Shown in pieces: positions 50,881-59,661 of a stretch of 64,000 bases of DNA. Under the pieces are notes generated by a model. It did not search any database. It had not been told where the DNA came from and worked only from the letters and a program-made list of their open reading frames with translations. The stretch is taken from contig NZ_CP048649.1 in NCBI RefSeq assembly GCF_010669305.1, positions 2,418,001-2,482,000 on the forward strand. Reading direction: 5' to 3'. The stretch comes from Aminipila butyrica. GTDB lineage: Bacteria > Bacillota > Clostridia > Peptostreptococcales > Anaerovoracaceae. Each line of letters opens with the position of its first letter. Within the stretch, counting starts at the first letter, position 1. The position numbers and the translations under genes were made by a program.

Positions 50881-51603
50881 TTATGCTCTGCTTGTCATCG
50901 GCTGAGGATTATGTCCCATATTTCGCAGGACTGCCAGTCCTGCTTGTCTGGCCGCTGATAGGGACTGCTTTACCGCTGCCGCATCTCCAGAAAAAGAGAT
51001 AATGACCTCGTTAGTAAAAGCAGTTCCTCTAGTGGAACTGGCATATTTGTTCATTTCTACATTTCCCGCCTTCATGGCGGCATCGGCCATGAGCATGCCC
51101 ACTGCTGCAGGGGCTCCTACCGTAATGCCAAAAGCTTTTCCTTCTGGTGCGTTAAAAGCTTTACTCAGAGCCTGACTGGCTCTGGCCGTATAGTGGATTT
51201 CTACGTGGCCTGCTTCACAAGTATATACATTGCGAAAACAATCTTCCAACTCTTGCAGCATGATTTCCACGGCTTTTCTAGAGTCGGTTACATCCGCCGA
51301 GGCGAAAATCACAGAAATTCCGTGTCCGGCTCCGCCCTTGGTGTCTCGACACAACTCGATGCGGGCAATCTCTGCATTGGTAGCCTTTACTGCCGCATCA
51401 GCCGCCATGGCATGGGTACCGCCCCCTATACGGGCACTGACCATGCCGATAGACTTGAACTGGGGGGCCAGCGCTAACTCCTGCCGCAGATTTTCGTCCA
51501 GATTAGCAATCACAATACCAACCGTATCCCCTATGGCCGTTCCTACAAATTCCGGCAGATTACCGGTCTGACTATCTTCTATCATTATATCTTCCATCAT
51601 CAT
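50881..51603 (-). CDS. pduB: PduB-type bacterial microcompartment shell protein (BMC-T)
   Basis: A 240-aa tandem-BMC protein. It closely follows PduB: EFVGTAIGDTVGIVIANLD, AADAAVKATNAEIARIELCRDTKGGAGHG, EAGHVEIHYTARASQAL, ITVGAPAAVGMLMADAAMK and GTAFTNEVIISFSGDA. PduB trimers form shell facets with a gated pore. No diol dehydratase, other shell gene or signature enzyme is in the window, so the protein is an orphan here. The start among several ATGs near 51603 is not certain. It converges with yeiH. Confidence 0.88.
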   Translation of the reverse strand: MMMEDIMIEDSQTGNLPEFVGTAIGDTVGIVIANLDENLRQELALAPQFKSIGMVSARIGGGTHAMAADAAVKATNAEIARIELCRDTKGGAGHGISVIFASADVTDSRKAVEIMLQELEDCFRNVYTCEAGHVEIHYTARASQALSKAFNAPEGKAFGITVGAPAAVGMLMADAAMKAGNVEMNKYASSTRGTAFTNEVIISFSGDAAAVKQSLSAARQAGLAVLRNMGHNPQPMTSRA

Positions 51604-51687
51604 TTATATTTCATTCCTATCTCTTTCAATCTCTAACTACTTTTGTTTTTCTGTATATTGATGCGCCATATTTTCTTGTACAGGCTC

Positions 51688-51739
51688 AATTTAAAAGGAG
51701 CAAACAAACCTCGCAAGGAATTTGCCCCTTCTTTTAATT
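51688..51739 (-). terminator. Terminator of the rpe operon
   Basis: Imperfect inverted repeat: AATTTAAAAGGAGCAAA (51688-51704) against TTTGCCCCTTCTTTTAATT (51721-51739), directly after the rpe stop codon, with T-run on the minus strand. Confidence 0.7.
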
Positions 51740-51745
51740 CACATC

Positions 51746-52402
51746 TTATCCAACAAAAATGTCTAGAAATTCCTTAACCCGAGCTTCCACGTCAGGTGCA
51801 CCGAAAACGGCAGAACCTGCCACGACCAACTCCACGCCGGCATCAATCACCTCTTTTACGTTGTCCAAGCCAATACCGCCATCGATCTCAATCTCATAGT
51901 TTAAACCATGCATATCCTTAATCTGCTTCAGTGCCTCGACCTTAGCTAGAGAAGAAGGAATAAACTTTTGTCCGCCGAATCCCGGATTAACGGACATGAC
52001 CAACACCAAGTCCACCTCCTCCAAGATAAAATCCAGCGTACTTAGGGAAGTACCCGGATTGATGGATACCCCAGCTTTCACACCTAGGGATTTAATATGC
52101 TGAATGGTCCGATGGAGGTGAGGACATGCCTCCTGATGAACTACAATAAACTCCGTCTGGTCGGTGACAAAGTCCTCTATGTACTGGTCAGGATTCTCAA
52201 TCATCAGATGCACGTCAAAGGGCAGAGCGGTCTTGCCGCAGAGGCTCTTCATTACAGTAGCTCCGTAACTGATGTTCGGTACGAAATGACCGTCCATCAC
52301 GTCTACATGAATAACTTGAGCTCCAGCCTTTTCAATGAGATGTACCTGTTCCCCAAGCCTAGAAAAATCTGCTGACAATATCGAAGGTGCTAATCTTACC
52401 AT
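51746..52402 (-). CDS. rpe: Ribulose-phosphate 3-epimerase
   Basis: A 218-aa TIM-barrel enzyme that interconverts ribulose 5-phosphate and xylulose 5-phosphate in the pentose phosphate pathway. Motifs: LSADFSRLG, HVDVMDGHFVPNIS (metal His/Asp), HLMIENP, VMSVNPGFGGQKF and EIDGGI. It overlaps rsgA by 7 bp and is the last gene of the conserved operon. Confidence 0.97.
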   Translation of the reverse strand: MVRLAPSILSADFSRLGEQVHLIEKAGAQVIHVDVMDGHFVPNISYGATVMKSLCGKTALPFDVHLMIENPDQYIEDFVTDQTEFIVVHQEACPHLHRTIQHIKSLGVKAGVSINPGTSLSTLDFILEEVDLVLVMSVNPGFGGQKFIPSSLAKVEALKQIKDMHGLNYEIEIDGGIGLDNVKEVIDAGVELVVAGSAVFGAPDVEARVKEFLDIFVG

Positions 52403-53265
52403 TTTTTGCTTTTCTCCCTTATTTCTTTTATCTGCTCCACATAAGAGCCGTATCTGCTTTTGTTGATTTTACCTTCCGTAACAGCTTCCCGAATGCGGCA
52501 GTCCGGCTCCTTTATATGCCGACAGTTGTCGTATCGGCACTGGCCTAAATAGTCCTGCATCTCCGGATATAAGTGCGCTAACTCCTCTTCATCAGCTTCC
52601 AATACCTCAAAGGAGGTAAATCCCGGAGTGTCGAAAAGCATAGCCCCAAAAGCCGTGTCAAAAATCTCCACGTGTCTGGTTGTATGCTTGCCTCTCTTAG
52701 TTTTTTGACTGATTTCTCCAGTTTCTGCCGCCACTTGAGGCTCTAGTGCATTTAAAATGGTGGATTTCCCCACGCCAGAAGGTCCTGCCAGGGCACATTT
52801 TTTGCCTTTCAACCATGTTTTCAGCTCGTCCATGCCTTGACCCGTTTTTCCACTGACTAGCATCAGTGGATACAGCCCACCATAAATATCCTTTACCCGC
52901 TGAAGTTCGGCTTCCTCTGCTAGGTCGGCCTTGTTGGCGCAGAGAATAATCTCCAAATTACTCTTTTCCGCCATAACCAAAAACCGGTCAATAATAGCAA
53001 AATTAGGCTGAGGCTGAGTGATAGCAAAGACTACAGCAAAACAGTCCACATTGACGATAGGCGGCCTGATAAAGGCATTTTTTCTGGGCTTTATTTCAGT
53101 AATGAGGGCATCGCTGCCCTCATGTAACTGAATTTTCACTTCATCACCTACCGTCACCTTGATGCCGTCCTTTTTAAACAGGCCTCTGGCTTTACACTGG
53201 TAGACCTGCTCTCCTGCCTTCACGTAATAAAACCCGGCGATTCCCTTTACTACGGTACCTTCCAT
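52396..53265 (-). CDS. rsgA: Ribosome small subunit-dependent GTPase RsgA
   Basis: A 289-aa circularly permuted GTPase acting in 30S maturation. An OB domain (1-65) is followed by the GTPase domain in the order G4 (CANKADL), G1 (GPSGVGKST), G3 (DTPGF), and a zinc domain (CRYDNCRHIKEPDC). Its ATG overlaps the prkC stop by one base (TGATG), which favours it over the TTG three bases earlier. Confidence 0.97.
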   Translation of the reverse strand: MEGTVVKGIAGFYYVKAGEQVYQCKARGLFKKDGIKVTVGDEVKIQLHEGSDALITEIKPRKNAFIRPPIVNVDCFAVVFAITQPQPNFAIIDRFLVMAEKSNLEIILCANKADLAEEAELQRVKDIYGGLYPLMLVSGKTGQGMDELKTWLKGKKCALAGPSGVGKSTILNALEPQVAAETGEISQKTKRGKHTTRHVEIFDTAFGAMLFDTPGFTSFEVLEADEEELAHLYPEMQDYLGQCRYDNCRHIKEPDCRIREAVTEGKINKSRYGSYVEQIKEIREKSKKW

Positions 53266-55214
53266 CAATCTATTTCTCCCGTATTAAAGTTTACATTCTT
53301 TTTCATCTCTACATCATTGTCAAAAAGTACGGTGACGGTGCCCTGTCCGGTACCCGACAGGGAGATAACCTCACTGCCCTGCTCTTTCAGCCGCTGTTCT
53401 CTGGTAAAGATATTCCTGGTGCCGGATTCGTCAGAGACAGTTACCGTCAGGAAGAAGACTAGATTTTTAGCATTGCTGAAATCCACGTCTAACGCTACGG
53501 ATTTTGGCCCGGAAACCTCCGTTCCGGTGCTGACTTTTACGTTGATGGCTTCGCCCTTGTCTACCGTCTCACCTGCGGCAATCTGCTGCCACATAATCTG
53601 TCCTTGACCGTAAGCTTCACTGGTGCCTTCGCTGGTCTCACCCAAAGTCAAACCTACTGCTTTCAGTTCCTCTTTGGCCTTCTCCAAGGTCAGACCCAAC
53701 AGCTTCGGCATGGCTACCGTATCCGATTCACCCCCGCTGACTACAAAGTCAATAGACTTTCCCGGTTTGGCTTCGTCCTCGGCCTCTGGGGTTTGACTGA
53801 TAACCGTATCCTTCGGCATGTCGCTTTCGCCGATGGTCACATCTCCCACCTCGTAGCCATATTTCTTAATCAGATAGACTGCATCCTCATAACTCTTTCC
53901 CACAATATTGGGAACAGTCCCTTCCTTCGCCCCCTTACTGATGCTGACCACCACAACTTTCCCTTTTTTCACCTTGGAGTCTGCATCGGGATTCTGAGAG
54001 ACAATCTGACCTTCATCGTATTCGCTGTCGTAGACTGTATCGCCCTCTTCCAGCGTCAGTCCCAGAGCGTCCAGTTCTTCTTTTGCCTCAGCGACCGTTT
54101 TTCCGGCCAAATCTGGCACGGTGATTTCACCGTTCGCCCCCCAGTTGGACACTAGGTGGTAAATCAAGCCACTGACCGGAATCGCACAGATTAGTGCCAC
54201 CACAATGGCCGTCACCTTCACCTTATTCAAGCGAACTTTTTTCTTGCCGCCCTTGTTCTTGTCTTTCTTATCCACTTTTCCCGTACTCCCTTCTATAGGA
54301 ACCGTTCCTGGTTCCTCTTCCGGCTCTGAGTTTCCATAGGCCCGGCTTCCTTCACCAGATCGGCTCCCCAGATAAACGGAATTGCCTACAATGCTGGAAA
54401 TCAAGTCTACATTTTTTAGTGCCTCCATCATTTCATCTGCTGATTTAAACCGATTGACCTGAATCTTATCCGTTGCCTTCATGATGATTTGCTCCAAAAT
54501 CGGCGGAACTCCGCTGACCACCTGGGATGGTGGGAGAATATCATTGTTCATATGCATCAGGGCTACTGTCACCGGGTTATCCCCATCGAAAGGCACCTTT
54601 CCTGTAATCATTTCGTACATGACAATACCCAGGGAATAGATATCAGATTTTTCATCCACATAACCGCCCCTGGCCTGTTCTGGTGAAAAATAATGAACAG
54701 ATCCCATGACTGTATCGGCATTGCCCACGATGGTGGCATTATCTACGAATTTAGCGATGCCGAAATCTGTAATCTTGGCCACGCCGTCTTTGGTCACCAG
54801 CACGTTGTGCGGCTTCACATCCTTATGTATGATATGATTTTTGTGAGCACAGGAAAGACCAGCAGCAATCTGCTGCCCAATATCGATGGCCCTTTTATAG
54901 TCCAAAGGTCCTTCGTCCTTAATGATATCGCTTAAAATCTTGCCTTCTACCAGCTCCATGACGATATAGTTAATATTGCCTTCCCGGCCTACATCGTACA
55001 CACCTACGATATTGGAATGGACCAGGCTTGCTGCCGCCTGAGATTCCTTTTTGAAATTTTCTACCAGCTTTAAGTCCTTGATGAATTCCGGTTTTAAAAT
55101 TTTAATCGCTACATACCGGTTCAAAAGCTTGTCTCTGGATTTATATACAACGGCCATGCCGCCTTCGCCAATCTGCTCCAGCAGTTCATATCGGCCCGCT
55201 AATACTCTGCTCAT
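53265..55214 (-). CDS. prkC: Ser/Thr protein kinase with PASTA domains (PrkC)
   Basis: A 649-aa membrane kinase. Kinase domain 1-270: GEGGMAVVYKS, AIKILKPE (Lys), IIHKDVKPHNVL (catalytic loop with HKD), DFGIAK, SPEQARGG. A basic linker, one transmembrane helix (about 332-352) and three PASTA repeats (ITVPDLAGKT, GTVPNIVGKS, VAMPKLLGLT) follow, then a C-terminal beta domain. PASTA domains bind peptidoglycan fragments. It pairs with the phosphatase encoded upstream (20 bp). Confidence 0.97.
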   Translation of the reverse strand: MSRVLAGRYELLEQIGEGGMAVVYKSRDKLLNRYVAIKILKPEFIKDLKLVENFKKESQAAASLVHSNIVGVYDVGREGNINYIVMELVEGKILSDIIKDEGPLDYKRAIDIGQQIAAGLSCAHKNHIIHKDVKPHNVLVTKDGVAKITDFGIAKFVDNATIVGNADTVMGSVHYFSPEQARGGYVDEKSDIYSLGIVMYEMITGKVPFDGDNPVTVALMHMNNDILPPSQVVSGVPPILEQIIMKATDKIQVNRFKSADEMMEALKNVDLISSIVGNSVYLGSRSGEGSRAYGNSEPEEEPGTVPIEGSTGKVDKKDKNKGGKKKVRLNKVKVTAIVVALICAIPVSGLIYHLVSNWGANGEITVPDLAGKTVAEAKEELDALGLTLEEGDTVYDSEYDEGQIVSQNPDADSKVKKGKVVVVSISKGAKEGTVPNIVGKSYEDAVYLIKKYGYEVGDVTIGESDMPKDTVISQTPEAEDEAKPGKSIDFVVSGGESDTVAMPKLLGLTLEKAKEELKAVGLTLGETSEGTSEAYGQGQIMWQQIAAGETVDKGEAINVKVSTGTEVSGPKSVALDVDFSNAKNLVFFLTVTVSDESGTRNIFTREQRLKEQGSEVISLSGTGQGTVTVLFDNDVEMKKNVNFNTGEID

Positions 55215-55234
55215 ATGAAACTCTCCCTTTAGTA

Positions 55235-55963
55235 CTACATCTTTACACAGACTACTGTGATATTATCATTCCCGCCTGAACGGTTCGCTCTGGTAATGAG
55301 CTGATTGCACAGTTCGGACATCTGTAAGCCCGATGACAAAATCTCTTGAATTCTGCTGTCCTCTACTTCGCCGTGAAGCCCATCTGTACACAGCAGCAGG
55401 ATATCATCCTTCATTAACTTGACTTCAAAAATATCCGGCTCTGCCGTCTCATCCCCGCCCAGAGCTCTGGTAATGATATGCCTTTTGTCATGTGTTCTGG
55501 CCGCTTCCTCTGTGAGAGCCCCAGATTTGATCAACGTATTCACGTATGTATGATCTTCGGTAATCTGAGTTAAATCACCATTTCTCAGGAGATAGGCCCG
55601 GCTGTCGCCGATATTGACGACATAGGCCTTTCTCCGAGTTACATACGCTAAGACCAGGGTTGTGGCCATTCCGCTGTCTTCGCTGCTCTGCCTGGACAGA
55701 TTACAAATCAGGGAATTGGCCTCCTGTATACATTGTACGAAATAATTTTTAATTTCATCCCGGCCTTTGGCCTGCTTCACTGGATTCCTCTTCACGTAGT
55801 CCGCCACAAAACTGACCGCACTGCGGCTGGCCACTTCCCCCGAGTTGTTGCCTCCTACGCCGTCGGCCACAATATAAATTTTGTCCTCCGGAATAACAAA
55901 GCAGGAATCTTCGTTATTTTTTCTCTTTAACCCTCGATCACTTTTAAACCCTACTTGAACCAT
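55235..55963 (-). CDS. prpC: PP2C-family protein phosphatase (PrpC/Stp)
   Basis: A 242-aa metal-dependent phosphatase. PP2C motifs with metal Asp residues: KRKNNEDSCFV, YIVADGVGGNNSGE, SGMATTLVLAYV, VNIGDSRAYL, LLCTDGLHGEV and SGGNDNITVV. It reverses phosphorylation by PrkC. Ribosome site TTGGAGAA. Confidence 0.96.
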   Translation of the reverse strand: MVQVGFKSDRGLKRKNNEDSCFVIPEDKIYIVADGVGGNNSGEVASRSAVSFVADYVKRNPVKQAKGRDEIKNYFVQCIQEANSLICNLSRQSSEDSGMATTLVLAYVTRRKAYVVNIGDSRAYLLRNGDLTQITEDHTYVNTLIKSGALTEEAARTHDKRHIITRALGGDETAEPDIFEVKLMKDDILLLCTDGLHGEVEDSRIQEILSSGLQMSELCNQLITRANRSGGNDNITVVCVKM

Positions 55964-55979
55964 TGTTTCTCCAATTAAG

Positions 55980-57275
55980 CTAAATTAAGCTGTCACTTCG
56001 CACCATTTTACACACATAAAATCCATCTGTCTTATCTATATGCGGCATAAACTGGCGCTCTTCTACTATGCTAAAATTTTTATTCTTTCTTAAAAATTCT
56101 TTAATTACATCTTCATTTTCTTTTTTATTTATGGTGCAGGTACTGTACTGAAGAACGCCGCCTTTTTTTACATACTTAGATGCTACCGTGAGAATTTCCA
56201 GCTGCTTCACCGGCAGGCTGTCAAATTCACTGACCCGCTTCTTGTACTTGATTTCTGGCTTCCTGCGGATAACACCTAAGCCAGAGCAAGGGACATCTGC
56301 CAACACTCGGTCAGCTTTTTCCAGAAGTTCCGAATCCACCTTGGTCGCATCCCAAGGCCAAGTCCTAAGGATGGATACCCCAAGCCGATCAGCCTCCTTG
56401 GTAATCAAGGCCAGCTTTCTCAGATAAATATCCGTCGCCACAATCTGCCCCCGATTGCTCATCCGCTCGGCCGCAGCTAATGTCTTGCCCCCAGGTGCAG
56501 CACACACATCCACCATCATTTCTCCAGCCTGAGGGTCCAGCATCTCCACGGTTCGAATAGAACTTTCATCTTGAACCGAGAAGAGACCGTTTTTATATAG
56601 CGTATCTTCTAAAATCTGACTTCCTTTCGTGACCAAAAGGCCGCTTTGGCAAATCAGACTCTCCTTGATTTCAAAATTTTTCTCCGTCAACCGCCGTATC
56701 AAATCTTCCTTGCCGGTCTTCAACGTATTTACCCGGATACACAGTCCCGGATTTCCCTGGGAATGTTTCAAGATTGCTTCTGCTGTGTCTGCTCCATACT
56801 GGTCCATCCATAAATCTACAATCCATTCCTCACAGGAATATTTGATAGATAGATATTTTACAGGATCTTCGCTGCGATCCGGCAAGCGAACGGCATGACG
56901 ACTGCGAATATAAGCGCGCAAAACCCCATTTATAAAGCCTTCCCGTCCCCGGCAAAACTTCTTGGCCAGCACCACACTTTCGTTAACCGCTGCATATTCT
57001 GGCACAGAATCCATATAACCCAACTGGTAAATACCCATGCGTAAGACCACCAGATCACTGGTCTTCACCTTTTCGATGTCTCTGGTAATGTAATGCGCGA
57101 TGATGTAGTCCAACAGCATCTTGTTTTCCAAGACCCCATAGACCAGACTTCGGACAAAAGACGGAGACGAAGGTCTTCCACAGATGATTTGGTGATTTAA
57201 GGCCAAGTTAGAGTAGGCATTTTTCGTCTCCACATCCATCAAAGCATGATAAGCTGTCTTTCGATTTGCATCCAT
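55980..57275 (-). CDS. rsmB: 16S rRNA (cytosine-967 C5) methyltransferase RsmB
   Basis: A 431-aa SAM-dependent enzyme. NusB-like N-terminal domain (1-130), then a Rossmann methyltransferase with CAAPGGKTLAAAE, both catalytic cysteines (ADVPCSGLG and YSTCTI) and IRRKPEIKYK. Ribosome site AAAGGAATT. Confidence 0.95.
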   Translation of the reverse strand: MDANRKTAYHALMDVETKNAYSNLALNHQIICGRPSSPSFVRSLVYGVLENKMLLDYIIAHYITRDIEKVKTSDLVVLRMGIYQLGYMDSVPEYAAVNESVVLAKKFCRGREGFINGVLRAYIRSRHAVRLPDRSEDPVKYLSIKYSCEEWIVDLWMDQYGADTAEAILKHSQGNPGLCIRVNTLKTGKEDLIRRLTEKNFEIKESLICQSGLLVTKGSQILEDTLYKNGLFSVQDESSIRTVEMLDPQAGEMMVDVCAAPGGKTLAAAERMSNRGQIVATDIYLRKLALITKEADRLGVSILRTWPWDATKVDSELLEKADRVLADVPCSGLGVIRRKPEIKYKKRVSEFDSLPVKQLEILTVASKYVKKGGVLQYSTCTINKKENEDVIKEFLRKNKNFSIVEERQFMPHIDKTDGFYVCKMVRSDSLI

Positions 57276-57279
57276 CTTA

Positions 57280-57981
57280 CTAATTCCTTTCTCTCAGCAT
57301 GAGAAGCCGCAGCAGGTTTGCCAGCGCTGTGGCAAGTGCAGCCAGATAGGTCAAGGCCGCAGCAGACAACACTTTTCTCGCCCCTCTTGTCTCTTCTTCA
57401 TAGGCGAGAATGCCCAGTCCCTCCATCTGTTTCATGGCCCGGCGGCTGGCATTGAGCTCCACCGGCAGAGTCACTGCGTGGAATACCACTACAGCGACGA
57501 AAAACAAGATACCGAGGTCCATGAGCAGACTGCCCCTGGCATAGTTTCCCCCATTGGCTATAATAATACCAATAATCATTAAAGGCCAGGACAGCATAGA
57601 AGCAAAGTTCACCACGGGTACAATGGTGTTGCGAATCTTCAGCGGCAGATAGAACTCTGCATGCTGAATGGCGTGACCAGATTCGTGAGCTGCAATGCTC
57701 ACCGAAGCCACAGAGGGTTCGTTATACACCTTAGCCGACAGCCTCATGACCCGGCCTCTGGGATCATAATGATCAGAAAGGGTTCCTCCGGTCATTTCAA
57801 TCCGCACATCCCGCAGCCCGTTGCTGTCGAGAATGATTCGCGCAGCCTGAGCTCCAGTCATATTCCGACTGTTGCGAACTCCCGCATATTTCCTGTACGC
57901 CCCGCTTACCCGGCCTTGGGCATAAATAGAAAAAATCATAGCGGGTATCAATAACAAAATCGTCCAATCATAATACCACAT
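57280..57981 (-). CDS. yugP: YugP-like zinc metallopeptidase
   Basis: A 233-aa membrane protease. An N-terminal helix, the zinc motif AAHESGHAIQHAE (HExxH), then two or three helices. DPRGRVMRLS and YNEPSVASVSIAAHE are family segments. The substrate is unknown. It sits 4 bp from rsmB in the conserved operon. Ribosome site AGAGGTG. Confidence 0.9.
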   Translation of the reverse strand: MWYYDWTILLLIPAMIFSIYAQGRVSGAYRKYAGVRNSRNMTGAQAARIILDSNGLRDVRIEMTGGTLSDHYDPRGRVMRLSAKVYNEPSVASVSIAAHESGHAIQHAEFYLPLKIRNTIVPVVNFASMLSWPLMIIGIIIANGGNYARGSLLMDLGILFFVAVVVFHAVTLPVELNASRRAMKQMEGLGILAYEEETRGARKVLSAAALTYLAALATALANLLRLLMLRERN

Positions 57982-57992
57982 CTCTTACACCT

Positions 57993-58949
57993 CTAATCTA
58001 CTTTTTCAAATTGCGCTCCCACATCTAAGTGGTTCCCCTTTAGATAATCGGACACCTTTACCCGCTTTTTCCCCGGTACCTGGATTTCCGTGACCAGCAG
58101 CGTACCCCCTCCTGCGGCCACCCGGATGCCTTCATTCGAGACCCCTAGAATAGTGCCAACTGCTTCTGTACTCTCTTCATTCAGAACCTCTGCACACCAA
58201 AACTTAATAATCTGCCCCTGGTAGGAACTATATGCTCCCGGCCAAGAATCCAGTCCCCGAATCAGCTGTTCGATTTCCTGCGGGTCCTTGGAAAAGTCCA
58301 CTTCTCCGTCTTTCTTGAAAATCATGGCTGCATAAGTCGCTAAGTCATCCTGCTGCTTTTCTCTGCTGATATTTCCTTCTGCCAGATGAGGAAGCTGTTC
58401 AGCCAGAAGTTCTGCTCCCAGCTCCGCCATTTCATCGTGAAGCTTTGCCGCTGTCTTTTTTAAGATGGGTACAGTCTTTTTGGCAATCATATCTCCGGTA
58501 TCTAAGCCTTCTTCCATATACATCAGCGTCACGCCGGTATACTTGTCCCCCGCCATGATGGCCCGCTGCATTGGAGCAGCTCCCCGCCAGCGGGGCAGCA
58601 GTGAGGCGTGGATATTAATACAGCCTAGTCGTGGCAAATGGATGATTTCAGGGGGCAGCAGTTTGCCATAAGCGGCTACCACAATCAAATCCGGTTCATA
58701 ATCCTGAAGCAGCTGAAAAAATTCATCATTTCCCTTTATTTTCTCCGGCTGTAACACAGGGATTTCTAATTCCAACGCTTTTTCTTTCACCGGCGTAAAC
58801 TGAATCTTTTTGCCCCGGTCTCTGGCTTTGTCCGGCTGGGTAACCACATAGCCGATTTCGTGCCCGCTGGCTGCCAATGCTACCAGACCCGGTACAGCAA
58901 ATTCCGGCGTGCCCATGTAGACAGTTTTTAATTTATTCCTCTTCTGCAT
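57993..58949 (-). CDS. fmt: Methionyl-tRNA formyltransferase
   Basis: A 318-aa enzyme that formylates initiator Met-tRNA. Motifs: VYMGTPEFAVPGL, INIHASLLPRWRGAAP (Asn and His of the active site), and EGLDTGDMI (Asp). A C-terminal beta barrel (about 210-312) binds tRNA. The start MQKRNKLK follows AAGGA at eight bases and gives normal family length; the longest frame would overlap def by a further 57 bp. It overlaps the end of def by 17 bp. Confidence 0.96.
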   Translation of the reverse strand: MQKRNKLKTVYMGTPEFAVPGLVALAASGHEIGYVVTQPDKARDRGKKIQFTPVKEKALELEIPVLQPEKIKGNDEFFQLLQDYEPDLIVVAAYGKLLPPEIIHLPRLGCINIHASLLPRWRGAAPMQRAIMAGDKYTGVTLMYMEEGLDTGDMIAKKTVPILKKTAAKLHDEMAELGAELLAEQLPHLAEGNISREKQQDDLATYAAMIFKKDGEVDFSKDPQEIEQLIRGLDSWPGAYSSYQGQIIKFWCAEVLNEESTEAVGTILGVSNEGIRVAAGGGTLLVTEIQVPGKKRVKVSDYLKGNHLDVGAQFEKVD

Positions 58950-59397
58950 CCCGCACATCCTTTGCCTTGTCGGTGTATAGAATTCCGTCCAGGTGATCAT
59001 TTTCATGACAGAAGGCTACTGCTTTAAAGCCTTCGGCTTCATGTACGACCTCCTTACCAAACCGATCTAGCCCTTTTATCTTTATATATTCTGGCCGTTC
59101 CACCATACCGATGAGGCCTGGCAGGCTCAGACAGCCCTCGTCCTCCCAAACAGCGCCTCTCGTTTCTATTATCTCAGGATTTATCATTTCTATTACATCG
59201 CCTTCTTCCACCTCGATAATAAACATCCTTTTGAGGATGCCCACCTGTGGAGCCGCAATGCCCACACCGTTGTAAGCCCGCATGGTTTCCAGCATATCAT
59301 CTAATATAAGCCGGATTCTCTCATCTACTTCCGTTACCTCCCGGCATTTTTTTCTTAATATTTCATCGCCTTCTACGATAATGTTTCTTAAAGCCAT
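58933..59397 (-). CDS. def: Peptide deformylase
   Basis: A 154-aa metalloenzyme that removes the N-formyl group from new proteins. Motifs: GVGIAAPQVG, EGCLSLPG (Cys ligand) and HENDHLDG (HExxH ligands). The start MALRNIIV follows GGAGGTTGAAG. It pairs functionally with fmt. Confidence 0.97.
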   Translation of the reverse strand: MALRNIIVEGDEILRKKCREVTEVDERIRLILDDMLETMRAYNGVGIAAPQVGILKRMFIIEVEEGDVIEMINPEIIETRGAVWEDEGCLSLPGLIGMVERPEYIKIKGLDRFGKEVVHEAEGFKAVAFCHENDHLDGILYTDKAKDVRDAEEE

Positions 59398-59418
59398 CTT
59401 CAACCTCCAATATTTCAA

Positions 59419-59661
59419 TTATTTCATCTTACAATTTATTTCATACAGCAATAGTCGTCCATTCAATATCTCTTTCTTGCAGCACCTACGCAAACTTCGT
59501 TTGCTACGCTGTCCGTTTTGCCATCAAAGTTTCTTCGAGCCGTTGGTCAAAAAGGCGATGCTGACTCACAATAGTAGCAATTATTATAACACAAAAACTG
59601 CCTAGTATAAACCAATTGGTCAATTTTTTTCTATCCCAGCATTTTCCACAATAGCTCCTTT
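59419..59661. other. Intergenic region between priA and def, possible repeat element
   Basis: It contains the small hairpin GCAAACTTCGTTTGC within a GC-richer block (about 59480-59570) that differs in composition from the AT-rich flanks. No gene, terminator or promoter is clear. Confidence 0.35.
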
